64,000 nucleotides of DNA, taken from positions 62,001 to 126,000 of the forward strand of contig NZ_LZGM01000070.1 in assembly GCF_001690195.1 (NCBI RefSeq), written 5' to 3'. Below the pieces are notes generated by a model, which was given only the letters and a program-made list of their open reading frames with translations, had not been told where the DNA came from and made no database searches. This document shows positions 18,972 to 27,120 of the stretch, one piece after another. The position numbers and the translations under genes were made by a program. The DNA is from Gilliamella sp. wkB108 (lineage in GTDB: Bacteria > Pseudomonadota > Gammaproteobacteria > Enterobacterales > Orbaceae). Numbering within the stretch: the first letter of the stretch is position 1; each line of letters starts with the position of its first letter.

Positions 18972-19130
18972 ATGGCTAACGAAACAAGTAAATCAAAACG
19001 TAAAGATATCCGCTTCCCCCACGACTTAATAGAGCAAATAGATGAACAAGCTAAAAAAGAGAATACTAACTTCTCTGCTTGGGTTATTGCTACTTGTCGC
19101 GAAAAGCTAGCTAAATTAGATAAGAAATAG
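18972..19130 (+). CDS. Small YlcI/YnfO-like ribbon-helix-helix protein
   Basis: A 52-residue protein starting MANETSKSKRKDIRFPHDL and ending AKLDKK. The DIRFPHDLIEQIDEQAKKE..NFSAWVI pattern (strand, then two helices) fits the Arc/MetJ-type fold and the YlcI/YnfO (DUF3950) family of prophages. It is read divergently from the alpha operon and has three direct repeats upstream, so it is probably a satellite repressor of its own and perhaps the operon promoter. Confidence 0.75.
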   Translation: MANETSKSKRKDIRFPHDLIEQIDEQAKKENTNFSAWVIATCREKLAKLDKK

Positions 19131-19533
19131 TCTTTTAACTTAATACCACTGATTGGTGGTATTTGTTTTATTCTTGCTCCATGTTCTTTTTTTATTATTC
19201 CTTTAAATTCCTTATTTTCCTTTTTTATATCGTTCAAAAAACTACTTTTGAAATTCAACCCCATGCAATGAATTTTAAAGGACATGCGCGCGCGCATAGT
19301 GACCACCGAAAAATCTTGCCTAACGTGTCGGAAAATTAAATAAGTTACGAAAAAGTAGCTATTTGACTGGCTATTGATATCAATAAAATCTTCATTGCTG
19401 ACCAAGAAGAAAGATTTCAACCTCTGGATAGCCTTAATCTTACCGTAATGGACTGTTAAGCGATTATTTAGGGTTTGGATAGATTGCCCTATTACTAGGG
19501 CGTTAAAATGGTTTAAATTGGCTTGTAAGATCA
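19131..19533. other. Non-coding stretch with GC palindrome and repeat R1
   Basis: I see no credible gene. A 14-bp palindrome ATGCGCGCGCGCAT lies near 19284-19297 and stands out in AT-rich DNA. A copy of TTTGAAATTCAACCCCATG at 19247-19265 recurs with variation at 21049, 21235 and 21397. The phrase AACGTGTC(G/C)GAAAATT near 19324 also recurs near 21440. The gap carries the leader of the minus-strand operon. Confidence 0.5.
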
Positions 19534-19734
19534 TTATGCCGCCTCGCGACGTTCAACTTTGCGAGATTCAAGCCAAGAATAAATCTCATCAGCTCGATAG
19601 CCAACACGGCGCAATCCTATTCTAATTTTCTGGGGAAAGGTTTCGTCTTTCCGTTCTAGCGTATAAAGACTAGTGTCACTTTTGAAGTGAAGTAAGGCTT
19701 TTACTTCTTTTTTGGATAGAATTTGATTGGTCAT
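19534..19734 (-). CDS. AlpA/Vis-like MerR-type regulator
   Basis: A 66-residue protein with the AlpA pattern: LSKKEVKALLHFKSDTSLYTLERKDETFPQKIRIG...RVGYRADEIYSWLESRKVERR. This is the winged MerR-like fold of AlpA and P4 Vis, which act as excisionase and/or transcription factor at satellite promoters. It is alone on the minus strand with non-coding DNA on both sides. Confidence 0.9.
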   Translation of the reverse strand: MTNQILSKKEVKALLHFKSDTSLYTLERKDETFPQKIRIGLRRVGYRADEIYSWLESRKVERREAA

Positions 19735-20119
19735 TAGTTATCTCCTTAATTTATCAGTATTTGACACTATATTACTGTATAAATACTTAGTACTCCATTG
19801 AGATAGGAATTACTTTAAAACGCTTTTAATTCCGTTAAAACCATGCATATTCCGCCAATAATTAACCCAGTGAGAATACCAATAAAAACAAGCTATTAAA
19901 TGTATAATGTTAGAATATATCCTGATTTCTTAGATGCATGACGAGTCTTTCATTATCATTCTTTTGTATATTTTTATATCTTTTTGCATAATTTAAGACA
20001 CAATACAGATAAATAAGATAATCTAGATATATAAAATATGTTTATTTTCAATAAAATAGATGATAATGGAAAAGAAAGACCAACGGATTAGAAGTCAATT
20101 GGTCATTTGAGTTGAAGTG
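19735..20119. other. Intergenic, upstream of AlpA-like gene
   Basis: A 385-bp AT-rich gap. It should hold the minus-strand promoter of the AlpA-like gene near 19745-19800. I see no open frame with a start signal and no clear repeat. Confidence 0.4.
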
Positions 20120-20761
20120 CTAATCGAGTGTATAAGAAAGAGCTATTTTTGCTTTTTCATAAAATGAAGATTTGGACAATCCATCTAAACTCAAATTATG
20201 AGTTTTTGCTAAGTCCTTAATTTCTTTTTTTATTGTAGCTATATTAGGATTATCGACGGTACCATAAGCATTACCTTGTTTTTTGGCTAATAGTTTTAAT
20301 AACATGCCTGTCATTTTATAGATATTTATCTGCTCTTCATCTTTCTTATATTGCCCTCGTTGGCTTTTAGAAAAATCATAACCAGTCTGCAGTAATTCCT
20401 GCCCTCCCAAATAGAACAAAATATTTTTCCATTCTTTGGGGTATATTTTAGTTATTCGATAAACAGCTTCTTCCGTCCTTTTTCTAATTGGTTCGGGAGT
20501 TTCATCTTTATCAATTAGAGGATAAGCTAAAGCATACATAATGTCACTATCAATATATGAATTATATCTATCTGGATGCCTATTTAAGCAACGTTTTATC
20601 TGATTTTTATATGAATTAAAATCATCTTTGATATCTACTGGAATCTCTTTGATTTTCTTATTAGGATCAACAGAACATAGAATTAAAGCCAATTCATTAA
20701 TTGATAAGACAGGGAATTTTGCTGCTTGTTCAAATATCCCTAATTTTGCAAAACCAACCAT
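20120..20761 (-). CDS. Satellite/island protein of unknown function
   Basis: A 213-residue soluble protein. The N-terminal third (FPVLSINELALILCSVDP) and the C-terminal helical segment LAKTHNLSLDGLSKSSFYEKAKIAL recall proteins often found near AlpA-type genes in genomic islands, and the C-terminus could be DNA-binding. I cannot name the family. It has a good ribosome-binding sequence (GAGGGG) before the start. A folded RNA candidate lies just upstream. Confidence 0.65.
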   Translation of the reverse strand: MVGFAKLGIFEQAAKFPVLSINELALILCSVDPNKKIKEIPVDIKDDFNSYKNQIKRCLNRHPDRYNSYIDSDIMYALAYPLIDKDETPEPIRKRTEEAVYRITKIYPKEWKNILFYLGGQELLQTGYDFSKSQRGQYKKDEEQINIYKMTGMLLKLLAKKQGNAYGTVDNPNIATIKKEIKDLAKTHNLSLDGLSKSSFYEKAKIALSYTLD

Positions 20762-20850
20762 ACGCCCCTCACGCCCCTAATAGATATTTGCGCCAATTCG
20801 CTAGGGTTGCGAATGTTCGGGGATCAGCCTAGACGCAAATAATACTTTAA
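20762..20850. ncRNA. Nested hairpin, possible immunity-type RNA
   Basis: An outer stem ATTTGCG/CGCAAAT (20786-20792 with 20834-20840) encloses an inner stem ATTCGC/GCGAAT (20796-20801 with 20809-20814, loop TAGGGTT). Two copies of ACGCCCCT precede it at 20762-20778 and could pair with GGGG in the interior. P4 makes a short stem-loop immunity RNA (CI) in its leader; position and shape are suggestive only. Confidence 0.4.
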
Positions 20851-20944
20851 TATACAGTTAGCTACATTATAACACTGTATTTATATACATTGAATAAATT
20901 ATGTTAATATTACAAAGTAAAAAACAATACTTAAGGATAATTAA

Positions 20945-21028
20945 ATGAGAAAATTTGTAAAAAATAGCAATCAATATTTGAGCCGTCGGGCTGCTTCAAA
21001 ACATCAAGCGCGCTTATCAGCAAGGTAA
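20945..21028 (+). CDS. Small basic peptide (27 aa)
   Basis: An open frame starting MRKFVKNSNQYLSRR and ending ARLSAR, rich in Arg/Lys/Ser. AAGGA lies 8 nt before the ATG, a good ribosome-binding site. It is read away from the unknown minus-strand gene. No family recognised; it may be a leader peptide or a small DNA/RNA-binding peptide. Confidence 0.4.
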   Translation: MRKFVKNSNQYLSRRAASKHQARLSAR

Positions 21029-21048
21029 TGAATAGCCATTTATTGGGC

Positions 21049-21415
21049 TTTGAAATTCAACCCCATGAAAGAGAGTATAATAATGAGTCGTCTTCATTAT
21101 GAAGATGACTGACCTTTAAACCTTTGCAATCAAGGAATGATTTACTTAAGCAATGGCTTCGATTAGTATCCATTATTTTAAAGCCTTTTAACTGGATACC
21201 TGAGTGGATACCTATTTTTATTGTGAATAGTAGTTTTGAAAAACAAACCCCATGTAAGCAATATTTAGTTCGCATTTATTAAGTATGTTTTCCGTGCGTA
21301 CCTTTGTGCGTACCAAATCATCAGACTTAATTTTATGAACTGACAAAATTATAATTCTAATCAGTTTAGATGTAGTTATGTTAATTAAAAGTATTATTTG
21401 TAAAAACACCCCATG
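21049..21415 (-). repeat. CATGGGGT repeat family, copies R2-R4
   Basis: Minus-strand CATGGGGTT(G/T)..TT.CAAA occurs at 21049-21067, 21235-21254 and 21397-21415, with a fourth copy at 19247-19265. Between copies, GGTACGCAC and GGTATCCA(C/G) each occur as close tandem pairs. There is no gene I trust here. The repeats resemble a transcribed leader, perhaps with several target sites for a small RNA. Confidence 0.5.
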
Positions 21416-21465
21416 CAATCAAAGTAATTATATTGCTTCTAACGTGTCCGAAAATTCTTCAAGCC

Positions 21466-21540
21466 AAGTAAGGAGGGGGTTGTAAATTTCTACAACTCTA
21501 ATCTTTCTACACCGCTCACCCTCATTTTTGTGCAAAACCG
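21466..21540 (+). other. cos-like sequence 2 in satellite, inverted
   Basis: Read on the plus strand this matches the minus strand of prophage 42595-42672: GTAAGG..GGGGG, TGTAAATTTCTA.AACT, CTT.C and ACCGCTC.CCCT in the same order and spacing. It is opposite in orientation to cos-like sequence 1. It matches the prophage best at the C/G-rich side, while copy 1 matches best at the other side. Confidence 0.6.
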
Positions 21541-21730
21541 CGAATTGAAATAATTTTTTTTAGAATTCATTTATTCATTACCACCATATTAATAAGTATT
21601 TAATCGTCCTTTGTAATATTAAGATCGCCTTAAAATATAACTTATTGATTAATAACAGTAGTGATTTCATGGTGTTTAATAATATCTATATAAATCAAGT
21701 TGATAACTACGGGATCAAGATTATATTTAA

Positions 21731-21846
21731 ATGTGAATAGTAGTGAACACTAGTGAATACTAGTGAACACAAAAAAATATATATAATAAGCATATAATAC
21801 ATTGATATATATTAATTAATTTGAAAGAGTGAATACCAGTGAACAC
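21731..21846 (+). repeat. Iteron cluster 2 (P4 type I-like), putative ori/crr
   Basis: Four 10-bp direct repeats lie end to end at 21731-21770 (TAGTGAACAC with variants GTGAATAG, GTGAATAC). Two more, AGTGAATAC and AGTGAACAC, are at 21828-21836 and 21838-21846. They match cluster 1 near 15.5 kb. Two separated clusters of the same alpha-type iteron mirror P4's ori1 and crr, both of which P4 needs to replicate. Confidence 0.75.
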
Positions 21847-21870
21847 TTTTAATGAAAAGTTTAGAATAAT

Positions 21871-21880
21871 GGGGGGGGGG
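21871..21880. repeat. G10 homopolymer tract
   Basis: Ten consecutive G residues in AT-rich DNA between the iterons and the integrase stop. It is not inside a credible gene, so length changes would act, if at all, on DNA or RNA structure. Confidence 0.7.
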
Positions 21881-22023
21881 TAAGTATAAAAAAAACAGTT
21901 TAATAACTGGCATATGTAAAGGGTGATATTTGAAAAAGTACCCCTCACATTTGAGGAGTGGATCTTATTAATAATTGAAAGCGTAACTCAAATATGAGGC
22001 ACGATATTTATAGCGCGGTGTAG

Positions 22024-23274
22024 TTATTGATTGACTATTTTTAAGTTACGGTTACCGGATAATGAGACATTTCCTTGGCTTGCTTGCTCTACAAAATCAC
22101 CCCACCAATCAAGCATAATGCGCCGTTGTTCTAAATAGGTAGCGCGGTTATAGGCTCGTCTTACGCTATTAGTATCGACGTGAGCAAGTGCCGCTTCAAT
22201 AATATTAGGGTCAAAGCCTTGATCATTTAATATAGTACTTGCCAAAGCCCTTAATCCATGTGCGACTAACTTGCCTTTGTAACCCATGCGCTTAATTGCC
22301 ATATTTGCTGTACTGCTATTCATTGGCGCGGTATATGGTGGTTTCATGCTTGGGAATATATGCTCTCTATGCCCACTTATAGGCTTCATGATTGATAATA
22401 TCGCCATAGCTTGCTTATTGAGCGTGATAGTATGCTCTCGTCTCATTTTCATTTTTTCGGCAGGAATAATCCATAAGCAATTATCAAAATCAATTTCCTG
22501 CCATTTAGCTCCTACTGCTTCACTTGGACGTGTCATGGTTAATAATTGCCATTCAATAGCACAACGCGTCCGCAATTCGATTCTAGCTATAGCAAGAGTT
22601 TGCATAAACTGCGGTAATTCAGTTGGATTAATGGTTGGTTGATTTTTTACTTTTGGGCTGTTAAATACGTCAGTGATTTTAGCTAGAGGATTATTATCGA
22701 TAATACCCATATTGACAGCATAATACATTATTTCATTGATTCTCCTGCAAACTCTCTTCACTGTCTCATATTTATTATTGTTATTTAATGGTTGTAATGC
22801 ATTAATAGTTTTAATAGCTGTTACTTGATTTATGGGAATATTTTTTATATAAGGGAAAACATGAATTTCTAATGACCGCCAAGCCTTTTTTAAAGTTTTT
22901 TCTTCTAATCCTTGTTCTGTTTTGAATTTAAACCACCGTTCAGCCATGGAATAGAATGTATTGCCGATTGCTTCTTGCTTAAGTTGTTCTTGTTCCGCTT
23001 TATGTTCTTGGGGATCTATGCCTTGCTTAATTAATTCGCGTGCTTCGTCACGTTGTTTTCGCGCTTGTTGTAGTGAAACTTCGGGATAACTACCAAAGCT
23101 AATTAATGAGCGGATTTTATTTATAGGACGATAATAGTTAAACCGCCATATCTTAGAGCCATTAGATTTAACTAAAAGATATAAGCCGTTGCCGTCTGAT
23201 AAAGAGTAATCCTTATTCTGTGGCTTGGTTGTTCTTATTTGAGTGTCTGTTAATGGGGTAGTTATACGTGCCAT
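22024..23274 (-). CDS. P4-type tyrosine integrase of the satellite
   Basis: A 416-residue P4-family integrase. The N-terminal DUF4102-type domain (TPLTDTQIR...LSDGNGLYLLVKSNGSKIWRF) is followed by a core-binding domain and catalytic domain. Catalytic residues visible are Arg in MTRPSEAVGAKW, HGLRALASTIL (H-x-x-R), LAHVD and the Tyr in RRAYNRATYLEQR. It starts 175 bp from the right att, facing away from it, as P4-type integrases do. The paired arm sites at 23288-23326 overlap its promoter, so integrase probably autoregulates. Confidence 0.95.
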   Translation of the reverse strand: MARITTPLTDTQIRTTKPQNKDYSLSDGNGLYLLVKSNGSKIWRFNYYRPINKIRSLISFGSYPEVSLQQARKQRDEARELIKQGIDPQEHKAEQEQLKQEAIGNTFYSMAERWFKFKTEQGLEEKTLKKAWRSLEIHVFPYIKNIPINQVTAIKTINALQPLNNNNKYETVKRVCRRINEIMYYAVNMGIIDNNPLAKITDVFNSPKVKNQPTINPTELPQFMQTLAIARIELRTRCAIEWQLLTMTRPSEAVGAKWQEIDFDNCLWIIPAEKMKMRREHTITLNKQAMAILSIMKPISGHREHIFPSMKPPYTAPMNSSTANMAIKRMGYKGKLVAHGLRALASTILNDQGFDPNIIEAALAHVDTNSVRRAYNRATYLEQRRIMLDWWGDFVEQASQGNVSLSGNRNLKIVNQ

Positions 23275-23287
23275 AGTTATACGATTT

Positions 23288-23326
23288 TTAGTTAGATGTT
23301 ATCCGTATAACTAAGCATATAACTAA
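23288..23326. repeat. Right arm-type integrase sites
   Basis: CGTATAACTAA at 23304-23314 and CATATAACTAA at 23316-23326, 12 bp apart, plus an inverted variant TTAGTTAGATG at 23288-23298. They match the pair inside the left satellite end. Confidence 0.6.
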
Positions 23327-23448
23327 AAAATCTGATTGTAAATGTGCATTACAGATGCTTACAGAATAGTAAAACAGGCTTTAAGCCTTGCTTTTACTAG
23401 ATTTTATGTATTTTAAAGGGTTTTAAAGAATATTACTGAATATTGAAT

Positions 23449-23507
23449 TGGTGCCAGTGGTCGGACTCGAACCGACACGCTTTTAAGGGCGGCGGATTTT
23501 GAATCCG
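23449..23507 (-). repeat. att repeat: tRNA-Leu 3'-half (attL of prophage, attR of satellite)
   Basis: A 59-bp exact copy of 59709-59767, covering CCA end, T-arm, variable arm and the 3' side of the anticodon stem-loop of tRNA-Leu. Similarity stops at the anticodon loop, so no functional tRNA is made here. It is the junction between satellite and prophage. Confidence 0.95.
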
Positions 23508-23689
23508 AACTAATCTTATTATAAATCATATAATTACAAAAAACACTTGGAATATACAGTATTTTTTATTCATTTTTTCTTTTTTAAATATCAATAAGTT
23601 ATTGATTTTAATTCTTACAAATTCTAACACTTTTTGCGACCCACTTCCCAAAAATCCACTTCAAATTTCACATCACAAAATATTAGTTT

Positions 23690-23953
23690 ATGATGAATAA
23701 AAAACTAATTACCTCTAACATGATCACAATAAACTACACAATACCAATCTATATCAGAATGACGCCTGACGATTACGAAATCGAATTATCAGGCGAGTGC
23801 TATATCATCAATAGTGACGACGATCACAATTATGTATTCTATCAAACACAGAAAACGCTATATGATATTGCTGATTTTGTGATGTTAGATGATGCGGTAG
23901 AGTATGTGAAATTGAAAATTGATAGTATTATTCGGGCTTTTCTGGGAATGTAA
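23690..23953 (+). CDS. Hypothetical acidic protein at prophage end
   Basis: An 87-residue acidic frame (MTPDDYEIELSGECYIINSDDDHNYVFY) with plausible composition. It is read toward the tail fibre assembly gene and overlaps its 3' end by 26 bp tail to tail. There is no clear ribosome-binding site. The position between attL and the last late gene is typical of a lysogenic-conversion (moron) gene, but no family is recognised. Confidence 0.4.
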   Translation: MMNKKLITSNMITINYTIPIYIRMTPDDYEIELSGECYIINSDDDHNYVFYQTQKTLYDIADFVMLDDAVEYVKLKIDSIIRAFLGM

Positions 23954-24320
23954 CATTAATAACTGATGTATCAACCCGAGTGAGTAAAATACGGTACGTC
24001 TTCCACTGTTTTAGCTGCTCTGCCTCGTTTGATTCGATCATACCCAAATCTATAACGTCCTGTAAAATAGATATTTTTTTATTAGCTGCATTTATTAACT
24101 GTTGTTGCTCTAATTTATTCGATGCAATAATTTCATCAGCCGTTAGTACGTACTCAATAGCTACTGGATGGCCGTTTTTGTCTGGCTGTATAACTAGCCC
24201 TGCAGATTGTTTTTGCAGTAATTGAGCATAGCATTCGTTAGTAATTTCGACTGCGTCAGCTGGAATATCATTAAATTCTGAAATATAAAAACCATTAGTT
24301 TGTGCATTATAGAAAATCAT
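23928..24320 (-). CDS. Tail fibre assembly protein
   Basis: A 130-residue protein fitting the caudoviral tail fibre assembly (Caudo_TAP) family: an N-terminal IFYNAQTNGFYISEFNDIPADAVEITNECYAQLL-type region (first half of it is the family hallmark), a KNGHPVAIEY segment near 49, and a C-terminal helix ending QWKTYRILLTRVD. Such proteins are chaperones for fibre folding. It starts one base after the fibre gene stops, the usual order. Confidence 0.85.
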   Translation of the reverse strand: MIFYNAQTNGFYISEFNDIPADAVEITNECYAQLLQKQSAGLVIQPDKNGHPVAIEYVLTADEIIASNKLEQQQLINAANKKISILQDVIDLGMIESNEAEQLKQWKTYRILLTRVDTSVINVTFPEKPE

Positions 24321-24321
24321 T

Positions 24322-25431
24322 TTATTTCCCCCACGCCATCCACACTAAATTACCGCCTATAATTCCGTCACCAACCAACCTCTCAAACAAACACCCCCTA
24401 AAAAATGTTTGCGTTCGTTGTATTTCTGTTATAAAACATGCGTCATTTCTATAAACCGCCTGAAAAAAATCACACCGCTCATTAAACGCAACTGGAAAAA
24501 CTACCGTAAAATTGACCTGATCTCGTGTTGGTGCAATCACTATTTCACCCCATTGATGAATATATCCGTCTGGAGATTTTCTAAACCCATTATTTGTTTG
24601 GTAATCGCTCATTGACACTATATTGGAATGATTAATTTTAACTCGTCCAACATTATCAAATCTCCATTCATTTTTAACGCAATCAAACAGCAATTTATTT
24701 TCCCACGTTCCTGCTCGATTTTTATATATCAATGCAAAATTTCCCTCATCTGACAGCAGATGAGCCATATTTTGCCCTGTGGTATTTTGTAATTGTAGTG
24801 ATGGGTGATCTGCCGATACCATTAGACAATTTTGAATTGTGTCACCTGTTTTACTAACGAACTGAGTTAACGATCTGTCCAATTTGTCGTTGACTGTTTT
24901 AACAGCTAACGACGTTGCCGCGTCTGTTTCTGATGTGCTGTTTGTTTCTGAACTGAGTTTAATTGCCGCAGGGATCATATCGTTTAACCCCATTACATTA
25001 CTAGCAGCTATTTTCCCGTTAATTATGCCATCGTGGTTGATATACCATAAAAAACTGCCGTTCTCACTGAGTTCTCTACTGTAAACACCAATAATGCCAT
25101 CATTTCTAAAAACAAAATGCATTTTTTTATTTGGAGAGTAAAACCGCGTTTCGGCGACGTCATATTGATAGATTTTTTTGATATCATCGATTTTATCATT
25201 AACAGTTTTTACATACTGTTGGATCGCGTGATTAAGTTGATCATGCTTCTCTTTATTTAAAGAAAAGCCTGCCGATTCTATAACATTGGCGATTTCTTCT
25301 TGCACTGCATCACAATACAAATAATCAATTTTTGTTGCTAGTGTACCGGTTTGAGGATTTCCTCGAGTGAAGCCGTTTTTCCCCTGCCCAAATTTATCTT
25401 TCTGCGCTGTTGGTGTGTCAATTCTATGCAT
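24322..25431 (-). CDS. Tail fibre protein
   Basis: A 369-residue protein. The N-terminus HRIDTPTAQKDKFGQGKNG and GNPQTGTLATKIDYLYCDAVQEEI is the typical virion-attachment region of Mu/P2-like fibres. A later segment (TNGFRKSPDGYIHQWGEI) resembles the conserved C-terminal repeat of tail fibres near the receptor-binding tip. It determines host range by analogy. It overlaps the gp48-like gene by 8 bp. Confidence 0.88.
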   Translation of the reverse strand: MHRIDTPTAQKDKFGQGKNGFTRGNPQTGTLATKIDYLYCDAVQEEIANVIESAGFSLNKEKHDQLNHAIQQYVKTVNDKIDDIKKIYQYDVAETRFYSPNKKMHFVFRNDGIIGVYSRELSENGSFLWYINHDGIINGKIAASNVMGLNDMIPAAIKLSSETNSTSETDAATSLAVKTVNDKLDRSLTQFVSKTGDTIQNCLMVSADHPSLQLQNTTGQNMAHLLSDEGNFALIYKNRAGTWENKLLFDCVKNEWRFDNVGRVKINHSNIVSMSDYQTNNGFRKSPDGYIHQWGEIVIAPTRDQVNFTVVFPVAFNERCDFFQAVYRNDACFITEIQRTQTFFRGCLFERLVGDGIIGGNLVWMAWGK

Positions 25432-26014
25432 TGCTTACTCCGTATTTAAAAATTACATAAGTATGTGACGCGCATAACTTTTTAATTATGCATTCAATTT
25501 GTTTATCACCCCATGTTCTCAAGTATGAATCACAGTGATCTTCGCACGTCATTTCTGTTATTTGATAATTATGTGGGATGTTAATAATCCAGTAATAACG
25601 CCATTCTTCATCATACAAATAGTCGTCGCATGATGATTCACACGTAAAAACATTATTGTTATAGTTAGTGATAGTTGCATCTGGATAACCATTGATAGCT
25701 AATATTTGTAGATAAAAATCTTTATTTATTCCGCCAGTCAGATTCAATTTAGAATCTAGTCGATTTCTGCGAGTAGTTAACGTCTGAAATTGTTCTGAAT
25801 AGCAACTATCTGGTAATCCGCAAATTTGCTCATATCTGTCAATAAGTTCGGTTGTTGTGCGTGGGTCTATCTCTCGCATTAAATCATCTACACGGAGATG
25901 CGTTTTTGATAATGTTAATGCTAGTGTTAACAGTATAGGCTCTGTTTTGTTCCACGCTGGACCGTAAGGCAATAAATTGCCAACCATGCTTTGGTATTGT
26001 TTTTCTATATCCAT
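25424..26014 (-). CDS. Baseplate protein, Mu gp48/YmfQ-like (DUF2313)
   Basis: A 196-residue protein. YQSMVGNLLPYGPAWN near the start and the later RRNRLDSKLNLTGGINKDFYLQ segment fit the DUF2313/YmfQ family. These proteins join the baseplate to the tail fibre region in Mu-type tails. It overlaps both neighbours by 8-10 bp. Confidence 0.85.
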   Translation of the reverse strand: MDIEKQYQSMVGNLLPYGPAWNKTEPILLTLALTLSKTHLRVDDLMREIDPRTTTELIDRYEQICGLPDSCYSEQFQTLTTRRNRLDSKLNLTGGINKDFYLQILAINGYPDATITNYNNNVFTCESSCDDYLYDEEWRYYWIINIPHNYQITEMTCEDHCDSYLRTWGDKQIECIIKKLCASHTYVIFKYGVSNA

Positions 26015-27120
26015 TCAATACCCCCAAAAACAGCCACCTGATTTTTCTCAATGAAAATATCTCTATCTGGATAAAATAATTCATGAGAATATTCGCCAAA
26101 AGATTTACTTATAACCTCACTAATTCGTGATTTGAATAATGTTGTTTGTGGGGCGCCTTCTCTCAATAAAAATGATTTCAGCTCTAATCCAATTTGATAT
26201 CGAATTTCAGGGTTATCTGGTGTTACCATTAGTTTAAAATTAATAGGCTTAGGTATCGGTGAAAACACAACCAACATCGAACCGGCGACAGGTGCTAATG
26301 GTTCAATATGCTTTTTAATATTTTGAATTGTTGTATTGTCTAAAACTGGGTTAACTGGATCATTATTAGCGACCAGCAAACCAACGCTACCAGTTCCTGC
26401 CCAATGACGATAGCACCAAACTCTTGTAACTCCCGGCACTTCTTTCGCCCATTGCACGTAATCCTGGTCTGCTCCGCTTTGAGGAGTGTAATACCACCTG
26501 TCTATAATGCGCTTTCTAAATGCTTCTAAATCTTCGACATCAGCACCGGCTTCGATAGAATCGGAAAAGCATGTTGATGATAATCCTGTAATTGGTGTTA
26601 TCAGTGACATGCTTATTCCATCATCACAGTTACCTTTTTTGCCTACCTCATCACACACTACAGGTACTCTTAAAACATTATTTGCAGATGCTGTTGTTTG
26701 TGTAATTGTGTACATACACTGATCAACTTGACGCCTGATCTTTTGATCTTTAGTGATAACGATACCGTCTGGTACTTTATCAAATCGAATATAACCAGTT
26801 GCTGCTGTTGCCTCTTTACGATAGCAACGCTTCATATTACCGTGCCTGATTAACCAGTCTTCATCAGCTTGGTCGGGTAAAATGTTTTTGGCCATGTTTT
26901 CAATGTAGCCCAATAATACATGCGTCGCCCCTGCGATAACTCGTCCGTAGACTTCAGGATCATTTCGACGCAATGAAATTAATTCATCATCAACGGCTAA
27001 ACGCGCGTATAAATCATTGCGAATAGTTGTGATTAAATCGGGTAAAGTTGGTCTTGAAAATCCACTATCCATTAATTTCACTCCAAAGGTTGTTAAACCT
27101 GAATTCTTCGTTGCTACCAT
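26005..27120 (-). CDS. Baseplate J-like protein (Mu gp47)
   Basis: A 371-residue baseplate J family protein: FSRPTLPDLITTIRNDL at the start, LPDQADEDWLIRHGNMKR near 80-97, and AGADVEDLEAFRKRI...PQSGADQDYVQWAKEVPGV near 190-235. It forms the wedge of contractile baseplates. The start overlaps the gp46-like gene by about 55 bp; a shorter start (MDSGFSRPTLPD at 27072) would nearly remove that overlap and has better family fit. Confidence 0.9.
   Translation of the reverse strand: MVATKNSGLTTFGVKLMDSGFSRPTLPDLITTIRNDLYARLAVDDELISLRRNDPEVYGRVIAGATHVLLGYIENMAKNILPDQADEDWLIRHGNMKRCYRKEATAATGYIRFDKVPDGIVITKDQKIRRQVDQCMYTITQTTASANNVLRVPVVCDEVGKKGNCDDGISMSLITPITGLSSTCFSDSIEAGADVEDLEAFRKRIIDRWYYTPQSGADQDYVQWAKEVPGVTRVWCYRHWAGTGSVGLLVANNDPVNPVLDNTTIQNIKKHIEPLAPVAGSMLVVFSPIPKPINFKLMVTPDNPEIRYQIGLELKSFLLREGAPQTTLFKSRISEVISKSFGEYSHELFYPDRDIFIEKNQVAVFGGIEWI

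Larger units (their letters stand above)
15261..23449. mobile_element. P4-like phage satellite (~8.2 kb)
   Basis: The element lies between two tRNA-Leu 3'-end remnants. It encodes a P4-type integrase beside the right att, a P4 alpha-type primase/helicase, an AlpA/Vis-like regulator, a small RHH regulator and unknown proteins, all of the kinds seen in P4-like satellites. It has two clusters of GTGAACAC iterons and two sequences resembling the neighbouring prophage's terS-HNH gap. No structural phage gene is present. The left att is decayed, so excision may be impaired. Satellite identity is strong; the helper relationship is inferred. Confidence 0.82.

Noticed and set aside
18779-19534. N-terminal extension of the 18437 gene to 365 residues
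   Set aside because: The upstream part is open by chance: odd composition, overlap with the RHH gene and its repeats, no ribosome-binding site. The ATG at 18778 is preferred.
21057-21418. Two overlapping frames of 66 and 72 residues on the minus strand
   Set aside because: They lie on the CATGGGGT repeats and share no believable family; the repeats explain the similarity between them better than coding does.
21760-21948. 62-residue minus-strand frame across the G10 tract
   Set aside because: It covers the iterons and homopolymer and has no coding character.
23449-23507. Second tRNA-Leu gene
   Set aside because: Only the 3' half is present; after the anticodon loop the sequence diverges and no 5' half can pair. 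It is an att repeat.
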